Positions 25,957 to 34,080 of a DNA stretch of 64,000 nucleotides are shown here, piece after piece. Below the pieces are notes generated by a model that had not been told where the DNA came from, searched no databases, and saw nothing but the letters and a program-made list of their open reading frames with translations. The translations under genes were made by a program, and so were the position numbers. The stretch is from Sagittula stellata E-37 (GTDB taxonomy: Bacteria; Pseudomonadota; Alphaproteobacteria; Rhodobacterales; Rhodobacteraceae), in assembly GCF_039724765.1 (NCBI RefSeq), contig NZ_CP155729.1:806001-870000 (forward strand), read 5' to 3'. Positions within the stretch are counted from its first letter, which is position 1, and every line of letters starts with the position of its first letter.

Positions 25957-26580
25957 ATGGCGACAATCACTCCCCTGTTCACGACCCCCCTGTACCGCGC
26001 CGCCCTGTCCGAACACGGAGAGGTCGATGCGGCAGAGCTGGAGGCGTCCTGCTACTCCATCGCCGAGGACGACGAGGCCGGTCAGGACTGGTGCGAGACG
26101 CAGGGCTATCCCGGCTACACCTCCTATGCCTCGCTGACCGACCTGCCGTGGCGCTTTCCGATCTTCGCGGACCTCGTGAAGGTGATCGACAAGCATGTCG
26201 CGGCCTTTGTCGCGGATCTGGACTTCGACCTTGGCGACAAGGAGATCGTTCTGGAGGACATCTGGATCAACATCCTGCCCCCGGGCGGCACGCATTCGAG
26301 CCACATCCACCCGCACTCGGTGATTTCGGGGACGACCTATGTGGCGATGCCCGAGGGCGCGAGCGCGCTGAAGCTGGAGGACCCGCGCCTGCAGATGATG
26401 ATGGCCGCGCCGGCCCGCCGGAAGGACGCGCGCGAGACGTTGAAGCCCTTCATCTATGTGCAACCTGCGGTGGGCGACATCGTGCTGTGGGAAAGCTGGC
26501 TGCGCCATGAGGTGCCGATGAACATGGCCGAGGAGGACGAGCGGATATCGGTCAGCTTCAACTACAAGTGGGGCGACTGA
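25957..26580 (+). CDS. putative 2-oxoglutarate/Fe(II) oxygenase (TIGR02466-like)
   Basis: A 207-residue protein starting MATITPLFTTPLYRAAL, with WINILPPGGTHSSHIHPHSVISGTTYV, then PAVGDIVLWESWLRHEV. This is the layout of the TIGR02466 family, which is thought to adopt the 2OG-Fe(II) dioxygenase jelly roll. HIHPHS and RHEV provide histidines for a metal site; the usual HxD appears as HxH. The substrate is unknown. AGACGGAGGCC before the ATG is a good ribosome site. It is divergent from the RTX gene (147-bp gap). Confidence 0.8.
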   Translation: MATITPLFTTPLYRAALSEHGEVDAAELEASCYSIAEDDEAGQDWCETQGYPGYTSYASLTDLPWRFPIFADLVKVIDKHVAAFVADLDFDLGDKEIVLEDIWINILPPGGTHSSHIHPHSVISGTTYVAMPEGASALKLEDPRLQMMMAAPARRKDARETLKPFIYVQPAVGDIVLWESWLRHEVPMNMAEEDERISVSFNYKWGD

Positions 26581-26681
26581 AGCGCGCGGTTCACTTGGAT
26601 TGAAGCGATTTCGCGGGGGCGCGTTGGTGCGGTGTTTACGGCCGTGGCGCACCCTTTCCGGGCGAACGGAAAGGGAAAGAC

Positions 26682-27188
26682 ATGCAGGCAACATCGGCAA
26701 TGCCGCCCCCGCAGGGGTCTCATCACCATCGTCCGGCGGAGGGCGCGCGCGGCGGCGCGTCGCAGTCCATCGGTCATCGCGCGAAAGCGGAACGGCTGGA
26801 TGGAGAGAGCCAGGGCCAGGCCGCTTCGCGGCTTGCCCATGAGCGCAACGCCCTGCGCACGGGCGGAGGGGCGTCGGCGGTGGTGGAGGCGGCCTTTGTC
26901 AGCCTGTCCTTGAGCTTTTCGGGCGTTGCCGTGGCCGGGGCGTCCGGGGCGGCGGGACCCGGGCCGGAAACAACGGAGGCGGACGCAACCGTGGGGGCCG
27001 CGACGGCGGAGCCGGGCGTGACGACCGACGCACCCGAAGAGGCCGTGACGGTTGCCGCACCGCCACCGGACGCCCCCTCGGAAGGGACGGACACCGAGGC
27101 GGCGAGCGGTTACTCGGCCTACATGACGTCATTCTCTGCGCAGGTGAGCTATACTTCGACCAGCATCGCGCTGCAGCTTCTGCGCTGA
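26682..27188 (+). CDS. low-complexity hypothetical protein
   Basis: A 168-residue protein not recognised. The N-terminal third is Gly/Ala/Gln-rich with HHH. A hydrophobic patch (AAFVSLSLSFSGVAVAGASGAAG) lies near 69-91, then an Ala/Glu/Pro/Thr-rich stretch, then an orderly-looking end (YSAYMTSFSAQVSYTSTSIALQLLR). The frame has a good ribosome site (GGAAAGGGAAAGAC) and GC-rich third positions, which favours a real gene. No function can be proposed. Confidence 0.5.
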   Translation: MQATSAMPPPQGSHHHRPAEGARGGASQSIGHRAKAERLDGESQGQAASRLAHERNALRTGGGASAVVEAAFVSLSLSFSGVAVAGASGAAGPGPETTEADATVGAATAEPGVTTDAPEEAVTVAAPPPDAPSEGTDTEAASGYSAYMTSFSAQVSYTSTSIALQLLR

Positions 27189-27260
27189 GGTGGAACCGCT
27201 TTGCGGCCCAACCGCTATGGGCTAAGCCGGAAACCAGTGATGGCAAACGGGGACTATGGC

Positions 27261-27734
27261 ATGGATTCGCGCAAGCTGGAGATGACGGTGCTGATGACGC
27301 CGGACATGGCGAATTTCAGCGGGAAGGTGCACGGCGGGGCTCTTCTGAATCTCTTGGACCGTGTGGCCTTTTCCTGCGCGTCGCGGTTTTCCCAGCGATA
27401 CGCCGTCACGCTGTCGGTCGACCAGGTGGTCTTCAAGGAGCCGATCAACGTCGGTGAACTGGTGACCTTCCGGGCCAGCGTGAACCAGGCCGGGCGCACC
27501 TCGATGGAGATCGGCATCCGGGTGGAGGCGCAGGACATCCGGTCCGGCCGCAGCCGCCACACGAACTCGTGCTATTTCACCATGGTCGCGGTGGACGACG
27601 ATGGCCGCCCGGCGGAAGTGCCGGACCTGAAGGTCCTGGATAAGGTGGAAGAGCGGCGGCAAAAGGCGGCAGTGGCACGCAAGCACCTGCGCCGGCAGTT
27701 CGAGGAGGAGATGGCGAAGGCGGCAGAAGGCTGA
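27261..27734 (+). CDS. acyl-CoA thioesterase, hotdog fold
   Basis: A 157-residue single hotdog domain. MTPDMANFSGKVHGGALLNLLDRVAF is the YciA/BACH-type segment, with the catalytic Asp at LLDRVA, and VTLSVDQVVFKEPINVGELV follows. Such enzymes hydrolyse acyl-CoA to free acid and CoA. The C-terminal 35 residues are basic and helical. Start chosen at 27261 (GGGGA upstream); an ATG at 27240 in frame is also possible. It follows the low-complexity gene by about 70 bp. Confidence 0.87.
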   Translation: MDSRKLEMTVLMTPDMANFSGKVHGGALLNLLDRVAFSCASRFSQRYAVTLSVDQVVFKEPINVGELVTFRASVNQAGRTSMEIGIRVEAQDIRSGRSRHTNSCYFTMVAVDDDGRPAEVPDLKVLDKVEERRQKAAVARKHLRRQFEEEMAKAAEG

Positions 27735-27749
27735 CGTAAACGGGCGCTG

Positions 27750-28010
27750 TCAGCTTCGGGGCAGCGTGTCCGGAACCGAGATGGGCCGGGCTTGGGAACT
27801 GAGGCAGCCGTCCTGTACGCGCCGCCAGGTGAGTACGTTCTGGGACATGGCACAGCGGGCGAGGAAGGTTTCGCCGCCGACCGAGAGGCAGGCGATCTGC
27901 CCCAGCGGCGTTTCCGAGCCGTCGCGATTTATGCAGGCGCAATCCGTGGGTGTCTCGTCCGCGAGGGCGAGGCCGGGCAGGCTCAACAAGAGAGCAAGGG
28001 CATAGCGCAT
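27750..28010 (-). CDS. small secreted cysteine-containing protein
   Basis: An 86-residue precursor: signal peptide MRYALALLLSLPGLALA, then a short mature part with five cysteines (DCACINRDGSETPLGQIACLSVGGETFLARCAM ... DGCLSS). The cysteines suggest disulfides in the periplasm or outside. Not recognised as a named family. Start at the ATG at 28010; the frame extends to 28049. Convergent with the thioesterase gene (15-bp gap). Confidence 0.7.
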   Translation of the reverse strand: MRYALALLLSLPGLALADETPTDCACINRDGSETPLGQIACLSVGGETFLARCAMSQNVLTWRRVQDGCLSSQARPISVPDTLPRS

Positions 28011-28139
28011 TTCCGCAGCATAACACGACTCGCGGTTGCTGCGTAGCATTATTCATTTGTGCGGGATGGGGTATCATCTCACGCTGTGGGAAATCGTCGG
28101 CACGACGCCGTCGTGCTTTCCAGCGCCGGTCAGGATGGA

Positions 28140-28727
28140 TCAACCCAACATGGCGACGCAGCGCAGGGTTCGAAGTGTCGTCTTGATTGCGATCGTCGTG
28201 ATATTCTGGCCAAGACAGGTGAGGAGAGCGCGTGTCTTCTTCGCGAGGCCGAGCGACAGATCCAGAGTTTTGCGGCAGGTGAGAAACTGGGCTGCGGTTG
28301 AGACAATGCCAGCCTTGATCAGGCAGGCCATAGGGTCTCCCAAAGGAATACCGTCCACCGTGTCGAGCACGGCTTCGGCGTCCATGCCTTCCGTGAGGAT
28401 CTCCCAAGGGTCCTTATCAAACGGAGAGGTCTGTTCCTGCTCCGCTTCGAGAAAGCGTTCGATCCGGTCGTGGTCGTTCAGCGGAATAGACGCGATGAGC
28501 CGGTCTTCAACGAAAAAATCGAGTGTTTCGTCCTGACCTCCGTCCATCTGCACGATTTCCATCGTGAAGGTGATTTCGACAGGATCGGCTGTCGGGTTTT
28601 CCTTATAGATGCCCAAACAGGTTACCCGCGCGGCATTCCTTTGCAATGCTGCGAGATGGTCGAGGGCGAACTCGACTTGATAGCTTTCGCCATTCTGACC
28701 TTCGAAATTGAAGTCATGAAGTTTCAT
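28140..28727 (-). CDS. orphan hypothetical protein
   Basis: A 195-residue soluble protein that I do not recognise (MKLHDFNFEGQNGESYQVEF ... SLGLAKKTRALL). There is no signal peptide or membrane helix; an acidic middle (DRIERFLEAEQEQTSPFDKDPWEIL) precedes a helical, cysteine-containing end. The DNA here is less GC-rich than the surrounding genes and the codon choice is less biased, suggesting recent acquisition. The ATG at 28727 lacks a clear ribosome site; the frame runs on to 28814. Last gene of the accessory block before rpmC. Confidence 0.55.
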   Translation of the reverse strand: MKLHDFNFEGQNGESYQVEFALDHLAALQRNAARVTCLGIYKENPTADPVEITFTMEIVQMDGGQDETLDFFVEDRLIASIPLNDHDRIERFLEAEQEQTSPFDKDPWEILTEGMDAEAVLDTVDGIPLGDPMACLIKAGIVSTAAQFLTCRKTLDLSLGLAKKTRALLTCLGQNITTIAIKTTLRTLRCVAMLG

Positions 28728-28915
28728 GAGTGCAGCCCGGGCTCGGCGACGCGTTTGAGGAATACCAAAGAATCTTGCTGCGGAACGTATCTTGACGCAA
28801 GTATTTTGACGCAAGAGGGATGCCTAGAACGGGACCGCGGGTCGTGTCGACCCGGAGCAAGGCGATACGACCGAGGCGGTTTCTCACCGGCCCACAAGAC
28901 CTGTGCGCAAAGCCC

Positions 28916-28944
28916 TTGCCATGTTGGGGTTTCGCGCGTATAGG
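28916..28944 (+). promoter_or_regulatory. sigma70-type promoter of the rpmC-rpmD operon
   Basis: TTGCCA (28916-28921), 17-bp spacer, TATAGG (28939-28944): close to the housekeeping consensus. It predicts a start near 28951 and a leader of about 90 nt before rpmC. The rest of 28728-29041 shows nothing else. Confidence 0.75.
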
Positions 28945-29041
28945 GGCCGCTCATCCACGGACTCCACTGGAATCAGGGTGACCCTGCGCGGCAACGCAGG
29001 CAGGGGCCTACCAGTGATGTTGATTGAAAAGGAGAGGTGCA

Positions 29042-29251
29042 ATGAGCGCCCAGGAACTCCGTGACAAGACACCGGACCAGCTCCGGGACCAGCTTGTCCA
29101 ATTGAAGAAAGAAGCGTTCAACCTTCGCTTCCAGATGGCCACCGGTGAAGTGTCCAACCCCGCCCGCATCCGTCAGGTGCGCCGCGAGGTTGCTCGCATC
29201 AAGACCATCCTGAACGAAAAGGCCGCTGCGGCCGCATCTGTGGAGGCATAA
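29042..29251 (+). CDS. rpmC: 50S ribosomal protein L29
   Basis: A 69-residue L29: helix hairpin with [42 protein letters not shown]. It binds near the tunnel exit and contributes to the trigger-factor/SRP docking site with L23. AAAAGGAGAGGTGCA gives a strong ribosome site. It resumes the ribosomal order broken after rplP. Confidence 0.97.
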   Translation: MSAQELRDKTPDQLRDQLVQLKKEAFNLRFQMATGEVSNPARIRQVRREVARIKTILNEKAAAAASVEA

Positions 29252-29255
29252 CGAA

Positions 29256-29579
29256 ATGCCCAAGCGTATCCTGCAAGGCACCGTCACCTCCACGGCCAAC
29301 AAGCAGACCGTGACCGTCCAGGTCGTGCGTCGCTTCAAACACCCCGTGCTTCAGAAGACGATCAAGAAGTCCAAGAAGTACCGTGCACATGACGAGAACG
29401 AACAGTTCAACGTCGGCGAGTCCGTCCTCATCCGTGAGTGCGCGCCGAAGTCGAAGACGAAGCGTTGGGAAGTCATGACGGAAACGATGCTGGAAGAGCA
29501 CAACAAGCAGCGCGCGGAAGCCGCCGCCGAGGCTCAGAAGCTCGAAGAAGCCGCGCACGAAGCAGAAGCCGCCCACTAA
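29256..29579 (+). CDS. rpsQ: 30S ribosomal protein S17 with an extended tail
   Basis: A 107-residue S17 ([29 protein letters not shown] ... [17 protein letters not shown]). The fold ends near residue 80; the last 25 residues are a Glu/Ala-rich helix ([20 protein letters not shown]), longer than in E. coli S17. A primary rRNA-binding protein of the 30S body. It starts 4 bp after rpmC. Confidence 0.97.
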   Translation: MPKRILQGTVTSTANKQTVTVQVVRRFKHPVLQKTIKKSKKYRAHDENEQFNVGESVLIRECAPKSKTKRWEVMTETMLEEHNKQRAEAAAEAQKLEEAAHEAEAAH

Positions 29580-29675
29580 GGGCACGTCCGGGGCCGTCAA
29601 CGCGGCCCCGATACAATTCGAAACCCCCGGGTCAATGTTCTCTGCAGAGCGGCCCGGGACGTCGGGAGATAATCC

Positions 29676-30044
29676 ATGATCCAGATGCAGACCAATCTGG
29701 ATGTCGCTGACAACTCCGGAGCCCGGAAAGTTCAGTGCATCAAGGTTCTGGGCGGTTCCCACCGCCGCTATGCCTCTGTCGGCGACATCATCGTGGTGTC
29801 GGTGAAGGAGGCCATTCCGCGTGGTCGCGTGAAGAAAGGTGACGTCCGCAAGGCCGTCGTCGTGCGCACCGCAAAGGAAGTCCGCCGTGAAGACGGCACC
29901 TCGATCCGCTTCGACCGCAACGCCGCCGTCATCCTGAACAACTCAGGTGAGCCGGTCGGCACCCGTATCTTCGGGCCGGTCGTGCGCGAGCTGCGTGCCA
30001 AGAACTTCATGAAGATCATCTCGCTCGCCCCGGAGGTGCTGTAA
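29676..30044 (+). CDS. rplN: 50S ribosomal protein L14
   Basis: A 122-residue L14 ([27 protein letters not shown]). It forms an intersubunit bridge with 16S rRNA and is the docking site of RsfS. The 96-bp gap after rpsQ contains a GC-rich imperfect repeat but no clear terminator. Confidence 0.98.
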   Translation: MIQMQTNLDVADNSGARKVQCIKVLGGSHRRYASVGDIIVVSVKEAIPRGRVKKGDVRKAVVVRTAKEVRREDGTSIRFDRNAAVILNNSGEPVGTRIFGPVVRELRAKNFMKIISLAPEVL

Positions 30045-30045
30045 G

Positions 30046-30357
30046 ATGGCTGCCAAGCTGAAGAAAGGCGACAAGGTCGTCGTCCTCGCCGGCAAGGACA
30101 AGGGCAAGACCGGAGAGATCCAGTCCGTTGACCCCAAATCCGGCAAGGCTGTCGTGGAAGGTCTGAACATGGCCATCCGTCACACCCGCCAGAGCCAGAC
30201 CTCGCAGGGTGGCCGCGTCCCGAAGGCGCTGCCGATCGACCTGTCGAACCTGGCGATCGTCGATGCCAACGGCAAACCGACCCGCGTCGGCTTCCGCATG
30301 GAAGGCGACAAGAAGGTCCGTTACGCCAAGACCACGGGGGACGTGATCGATGCTTGA
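30046..30357 (+). CDS. rplX: 50S ribosomal protein L24
   Basis: A 103-residue L24 with the KOW motif ([21 protein letters not shown]). An assembly initiator of the 50S subunit. It starts one base after the rplN stop; its 3' end overlaps rplE by 8 nt, a normal coupled overlap and not a frameshift. Confidence 0.98.
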   Translation: MAAKLKKGDKVVVLAGKDKGKTGEIQSVDPKSGKAVVEGLNMAIRHTRQSQTSQGGRVPKALPIDLSNLAIVDANGKPTRVGFRMEGDKKVRYAKTTGDVIDA

Positions 30358-30931
30358 TACCGCAAACTACACCCCGCGTCTGAAGGTCCAGTACAAGGAC
30401 ACGATCAAGGCGGCGCTCAAGGAGCAATTCGGCTACACCAACGACATGCAGATCCCGCGTCTGGACAAGATCGTGATCAACATCGGGTGTGGCGCCGAAG
30501 CCGTGCGTGACTCCAAGAAGGCCAAGTCGGCCGTCGAGGATCTCACCAAGATCGCCGGCCAGCAGGCCGTCGGCACCAAGGCGAAGAAGTCGCACGCACC
30601 GTTCCGTCTGCGTGAAGGCATGATCATCGGCGCGAAGGTGACCCTTCGTGACGTGCGCATGTACGAATTCCTGGATCGCCTGATCACCGTCGCGATGCCC
30701 CGCATCCGCGACTTCCGGGGCGTGAAGGCGTCCTTCGACGGCCGCGGCAACTTTGCCACCGGCCTGAAGGAGCACATCGTGTTCCCGGAGATCGAGTTCG
30801 ACAAGGTCGACGAAGTGTGGGGGATGGACATCATCATCACCACCACCGCCATCGACTACGGCGATCATACCGCGGACGAGCAGGCGAAAGCGCTGCTGGC
30901 CGCATTCAACATGCCGTTCACCAAGGCGTAA
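30350..30931 (+). CDS. rplE: 50S ribosomal protein L5
   Basis: A 193-residue L5, a 5S rRNA-binding protein of the central protuberance: [47 protein letters not shown], and [19 protein letters not shown]. The C-terminus is a little longer than in E. coli. Confidence 0.98.
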   Translation: MLDTANYTPRLKVQYKDTIKAALKEQFGYTNDMQIPRLDKIVINIGCGAEAVRDSKKAKSAVEDLTKIAGQQAVGTKAKKSHAPFRLREGMIIGAKVTLRDVRMYEFLDRLITVAMPRIRDFRGVKASFDGRGNFATGLKEHIVFPEIEFDKVDEVWGMDIIITTTAIDYGDHTADEQAKALLAAFNMPFTKA

Positions 30932-30942
30932 GGGGAAAAGAC

Positions 30943-31248
30943 ATGGCCAAGAAATCCATGGTCGAGCGCGAGAAGAAGCGCCAGCGTCTGGTGGAGAAGT
31001 ATGCCGCCAAGCGGGCCGCGCTCAAGGAAGCCGCCAACGACGAATCGAAACCGATGGAAGAGCGTTTCAAGGCGCGCCTGGAGCTTGCTAAGCTGCCGCG
31101 CAACTCTGCGCCCTCCCGTCTGCACAACCGCTGCCAGCTGACTGGCCGTCCGCATGCCTACTACCGCAAGCTGAAGATCTCCCGGATCATGCTGCGCGAA
31201 CTGGGTTCGAACGGCAAGCTGCCCGGCATCGTGAAATCCAGCTGGTAA
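30943..31248 (+). CDS. rpsN: 30S ribosomal protein S14
   Basis: A 101-residue S14 of the long, zinc-independent type: only one cysteine in the [20 protein letters not shown] segment, and no CxxC pair. It sits in the 30S head with S3 and S10. AAGGGGAAAAGAC upstream is the ribosome site. Confidence 0.98.
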   Translation: MAKKSMVEREKKRQRLVEKYAAKRAALKEAANDESKPMEERFKARLELAKLPRNSAPSRLHNRCQLTGRPHAYYRKLKISRIMLRELGSNGKLPGIVKSSW

Positions 31249-31261
31249 GGGAGGGTATGAT

Positions 31262-31654
31262 ATGAACGATCCTATCGGCGATATGCTCACCCGTATCCGC
31301 AACGCGCAGTCCCGCGGCAAGTCGACGACCTCGACCCCCGCATCCAAGCTGCGCGGCTGGGTTCTGGACGTGCTGGCTGACGAAGGCTACATCCGCGGCT
31401 ACGAAAAGAGCACGGACGAGCGCGGTCACCCCGCGTTCGAGATCAGCCTGAAGTACTTCGACGGCACCCCCGTCATTCGCGAAGTGAAGCGGGTCTCCAA
31501 ACCCGGTCGTCGCGTCTACATGGGTGTCAATGACATTCCGCAGGTCCGTCAGGGCCTGGGCGTGTCGATTGTCTCCACCCCCAAGGGTGTGATGTCGGAC
31601 GCAAACGCACGCGCGGCCAACGTTGGCGGCGAAGTGCTCTGCACCGTTTTCTAA
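31262..31654 (+). CDS. rpsH: 30S ribosomal protein S8
   Basis: A 130-residue S8 ([23 protein letters not shown] ... [33 protein letters not shown]). A primary 16S rRNA binder; in E. coli it also represses its own operon. Such a repressor site was not identified here. Confidence 0.98.
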   Translation: MNDPIGDMLTRIRNAQSRGKSTTSTPASKLRGWVLDVLADEGYIRGYEKSTDERGHPAFEISLKYFDGTPVIREVKRVSKPGRRVYMGVNDIPQVRQGLGVSIVSTPKGVMSDANARAANVGGEVLCTVF

Positions 31655-31666
31655 GGAGGCTTTCAC

Positions 31667-32200
31667 ATGTCTCGTATTGGTAAGAAACCGGTCGAGCTGC
31701 CTTCGGGCGTCGAGGCCAAGGTCTCCGGCCAGACCATCGAAGTGAAGGGCCCGAAAGGGACCCAGAGCTTCACTGCCACCGACGACGTGACCATCGTCGT
31801 CGAGGACAGCGCCGTGAAGGTGACCCCGCGCGGGTCGTCCAAGCGCGCGCGCCAGCAGTGGGGGATGTCCCGCACCGTCGTCGCCAATCTGGTGCACGGC
31901 GTGCAGAACACCTTCAAGAAAGAGCTGGAGATCCAGGGTGTGGGTTACCGGGCGGCGCTGCAGGGCAACAACCTGCGGCTGAACCTCGGCTACTCGCACG
32001 ACGTGGACTTCGCGATCCCTGATGGCATCACCATCACCTGCCCGAAGCCGACCGAGATCATCATCGAAGGTCACGACGCGCAGCAGGTGGGCCAGGTAGC
32101 GGCAAACATCCGCGACTGGCGCCGGCCGGAGCCGTACAAGGGGAAGGGTATCCGCTACAAGGGCGAGTACATCTTCATGAAAGAAGGCAAGAAGAAGTAA
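31667..32200 (+). CDS. rplF: 50S ribosomal protein L6
   Basis: A 177-residue L6 ([19 protein letters not shown] ... [23 protein letters not shown]). Near the factor-binding site of the 50S subunit. TAAGGAGGCTTTCAC upstream is a perfect ribosome site. Confidence 0.98.
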   Translation: MSRIGKKPVELPSGVEAKVSGQTIEVKGPKGTQSFTATDDVTIVVEDSAVKVTPRGSSKRARQQWGMSRTVVANLVHGVQNTFKKELEIQGVGYRAALQGNNLRLNLGYSHDVDFAIPDGITITCPKPTEIIIEGHDAQQVGQVAANIRDWRRPEPYKGKGIRYKGEYIFMKEGKKK

Positions 32201-32211
32201 GGACGGGAACG

Positions 32212-32571
32212 ATGGCAAATACGAAACGTCAACTGTTCCTCAAGCGCCGTTTGCGCGTCCGGAACAAACTTCGCAAGGTCAACGCCGGGCGCCTGCGCCT
32301 GTCGGTGTACCGGTCGAACAAGAACATCTCGGCTCAGCTCATCGACGATGTGGCCGGCAAGACCCTTGCCTCCGCCTCCTCGCTGGAGCCGAGGCTGGGC
32401 GTGGTCGGCAAGAACAACGTCGAGGCGGCCGCAAAGGTCGGCGCGGCGATTGCCGAGCGTGCCAAGGCGGCCGGTGTGGAAGAAGCCTACTTCGATCGTG
32501 GCGGCTTCCTCTTCCACGGCAAGGTGAAGGCCCTGGCCGACGCCGCGCGTGAAGGCGGTCTGAAGATCTGA
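32212..32571 (+). CDS. rplR: 50S ribosomal protein L18
   Basis: A 119-residue L18 ([35 protein letters not shown] ... [23 protein letters not shown]). It binds 5S rRNA with L5. It is followed by two hairpins before rpsE. Confidence 0.98.
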   Translation: MANTKRQLFLKRRLRVRNKLRKVNAGRLRLSVYRSNKNISAQLIDDVAGKTLASASSLEPRLGVVGKNNVEAAAKVGAAIAERAKAAGVEEAYFDRGGFLFHGKVKALADAAREGGLKI

Positions 32572-32580
32572 TGCGTGGCG

Positions 32581-32599
32581 GGGCGGAGTTTCTCCGCCC
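32581..32599. other. hairpin between rplR and rpsE
   Basis: GGGCGGAG-TTT-CTCCGCCC, a perfect 8-bp stem with a 3-nt loop, 9 bp after the rplR stop. There is no T run, so it is more likely an RNA-stability or processing element than a terminator. Confidence 0.6.
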
Positions 32600-32659
32600 T
32601 GCTCACCGTCCCGCCGCGGGGGCGTCTGGCGACGTATCCGCGAAAAGGCGACAGAAGGT

Positions 32660-32687
32660 AGGGTGCGCCTTCGGGGCACCCTCTTTT
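32660..32687 (+). terminator. terminator or attenuator between rplR and rpsE
   Basis: AGGGTGC ... GCACCCT, with an inner GCC/GGG extension, followed by CTTTT. It lies within the otherwise uninterrupted rpmC-rpmD operon, 100 bp before rpsE, so it may reduce expression of rpsE-rpmD or work conditionally. Confidence 0.65.
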
Positions 32688-32786
32688 GCAGGCGGGCCAC
32701 CGCCTCGATGATCCGGGGTCCGCGTCCGCGCACCACCTGGATTGGCCAAACGGGTGCTCTTGGGCACCACAAGGAAGGAATGCCAG

Positions 32787-33365
32787 ATGGCAGAACGTGA
32801 TAACCGCCGGGGCAACCGTCGCGACCGCGACGAAACCCCGGAATTCGCAGATCGCCTCGTCGCGATCAACCGTGTGTCCAAGACCGTCAAGGGGGGCAAG
32901 CGCTTCGGCTTTGCCGCACTCGTGGTCGTGGGCGACCAGAAGGGCCGCGTCGGCTTCGGCAAGGGCAAGGCGAAGGAGGTCCCCGAGGCCATCCGCAAGG
33001 CCACCGAGCAGGCGAAGCGCAAGATGATGCGCGTGCCGCTGAAGGAAGGCCGCACGCTGCACCACGACATCACCGGCCGTCACGGCGCGGGCCGTGTCGT
33101 GATGCGCACCGCACCGCAAGGTACGGGGATCATCGCCGGTGGTCCGATGCGCGCCGTGTTCGAGATGCTGGGCGTGCACGACGTGGTCGCCAAGTCGACC
33201 GGGTCGCAGAACCCCTACAACATGATCCGCGCCACCCTCGAGGGCCTCTCGAAGGAGCAGTCGCCGCGCAACGTTGCGCAGCGTCGTGGCAAGAAAGTGG
33301 CCGACATTCTGCCCAAGCGCGATGAAGCGCCGCAGGATTCGAGCCAGGTCGCTGAGGAGGCGTAA
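32787..33365 (+). CDS. rpsE: 30S ribosomal protein S5
   Basis: A 192-residue S5 with the double-stranded-RNA-binding part ([32 protein letters not shown]) and [39 protein letters not shown]. The frame is open from 32742, but the ATG at 32787 (AAGGAAGGAATGCCAG upstream) gives the family N-terminus. Site of spectinomycin-resistance and ram changes in other bacteria. Confidence 0.97.
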   Translation: MAERDNRRGNRRDRDETPEFADRLVAINRVSKTVKGGKRFGFAALVVVGDQKGRVGFGKGKAKEVPEAIRKATEQAKRKMMRVPLKEGRTLHHDITGRHGAGRVVMRTAPQGTGIIAGGPMRAVFEMLGVHDVVAKSTGSQNPYNMIRATLEGLSKEQSPRNVAQRRGKKVADILPKRDEAPQDSSQVAEEA

Positions 33366-33368
33366 CCC

Positions 33369-33557
33369 ATGGCAAAGACCATCGTCGTCAAGCAGATCGG
33401 TTCCCCGATCCGCCGCCCGGAAGTTCAGCGCAAGACGCTCATCGGCCTGGGCCTGAACAAGATGCACAAGACCCGCGAACTGGAGGACACCCCCTCCATC
33501 CGCGGTATGATCCGCAAGATCCCGCACCTCGTCGAGATCATCGAAGAGCGCGGCTAA
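33369..33557 (+). CDS. rpmD: 50S ribosomal protein L30
   Basis: A 62-residue L30 ([41 protein letters not shown]). In most bacteria rplO follows directly; here a terminator follows and rplO is found 12.4 kb away on the other strand. Confidence 0.97.
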   Translation: MAKTIVVKQIGSPIRRPEVQRKTLIGLGLNKMHKTRELEDTPSIRGMIRKIPHLVEIIEERG

Positions 33558-33583
33558 GCCGTCCTTCCGGAGAATGAACAGAA

Positions 33584-33614
33584 ACGCCCGCCGGTCCTGC
33601 CGGCGGGCGTTTTT
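33584..33614 (+). terminator. terminator after rpmD
   Basis: ACGCCCGCCGG-TCCTG-CCGGCGGGCGT followed by TTTT. A strong intrinsic terminator 26 bp after rpmD that ends the plus-strand ribosomal piece. Confidence 0.93.
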
Positions 33615-33798
33615 CGTTGCTGCCGGCCCTGTCGGTGTTGGCAGAAAAGACCGTTCAAACGATTGATTTTGAAATTAATATTCTGCACAAAACTTATGCG
33701 TTTTCTGCATTGCGGCATTGTCGAAACGAGCTTTGTAACCGGCCCTCGGCGCCTCTATCTGCCTCTCAGACAATAACGTCGCATACTGGAGACACCAA

Positions 33799-33924
33799 AT
33801 GACCCCCATCTTCCGCAGCATCGCGAAAGGGTTTGTCGTCGAACGGCTGAGAAGCGTTGCGAACCACAAGCCGGTTCCGAGCTGGACAGAATACCTGCGC
33901 GCCCAGGGTGGCCTGCGCGGCTGA
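33799..33924 (+). CDS. possible 41-residue protein
   Basis: A short frame with an ATG, GGAG 9 nt upstream (CTGGAGACACCAA), and a basic amphipathic sequence (MTPIFRSIAKGFVVERLRSV ... SWTEYLRAQGGLRG). An intrinsic terminator follows 28 bp after the stop and AT-rich DNA precedes it (33660-33740), so the layout of a one-gene unit is complete. Not recognised; function unknown. Confidence 0.55.
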   Translation: MTPIFRSIAKGFVVERLRSVANHKPVPSWTEYLRAQGGLRG

Positions 33925-33951
33925 TCGCCCGCACGGCTGAAAAGGTCCGCC

Positions 33952-33985
33952 AAATCGCCGTCCCGCAAGGGGCGGCGATTTTCGT
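33952..33985 (+). terminator. terminator after the 41-residue ORF
   Basis: AAATCGCCG-TCCC-GCAA-GGGG-CGGCGATTT followed by TCGTTTTC. A GNRA-like loop on a long stem. Confidence 0.85.
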
Positions 33986-34080
33986 TTTCGATGCGGGCCC
34001 CGTCCTCACGCAGAGTTCAGGTTGCCGGCAACAGGTCAGGCGCTACCCTTGCGTCACCAAATAAATCAGGGAGCGTTTCG

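Noticed and set aside
30350..30357. rplX/rplE overlap as a frameshift
   Set aside because: An 8-nt overlap with normal protein ends on both sides is ordinary translational coupling.
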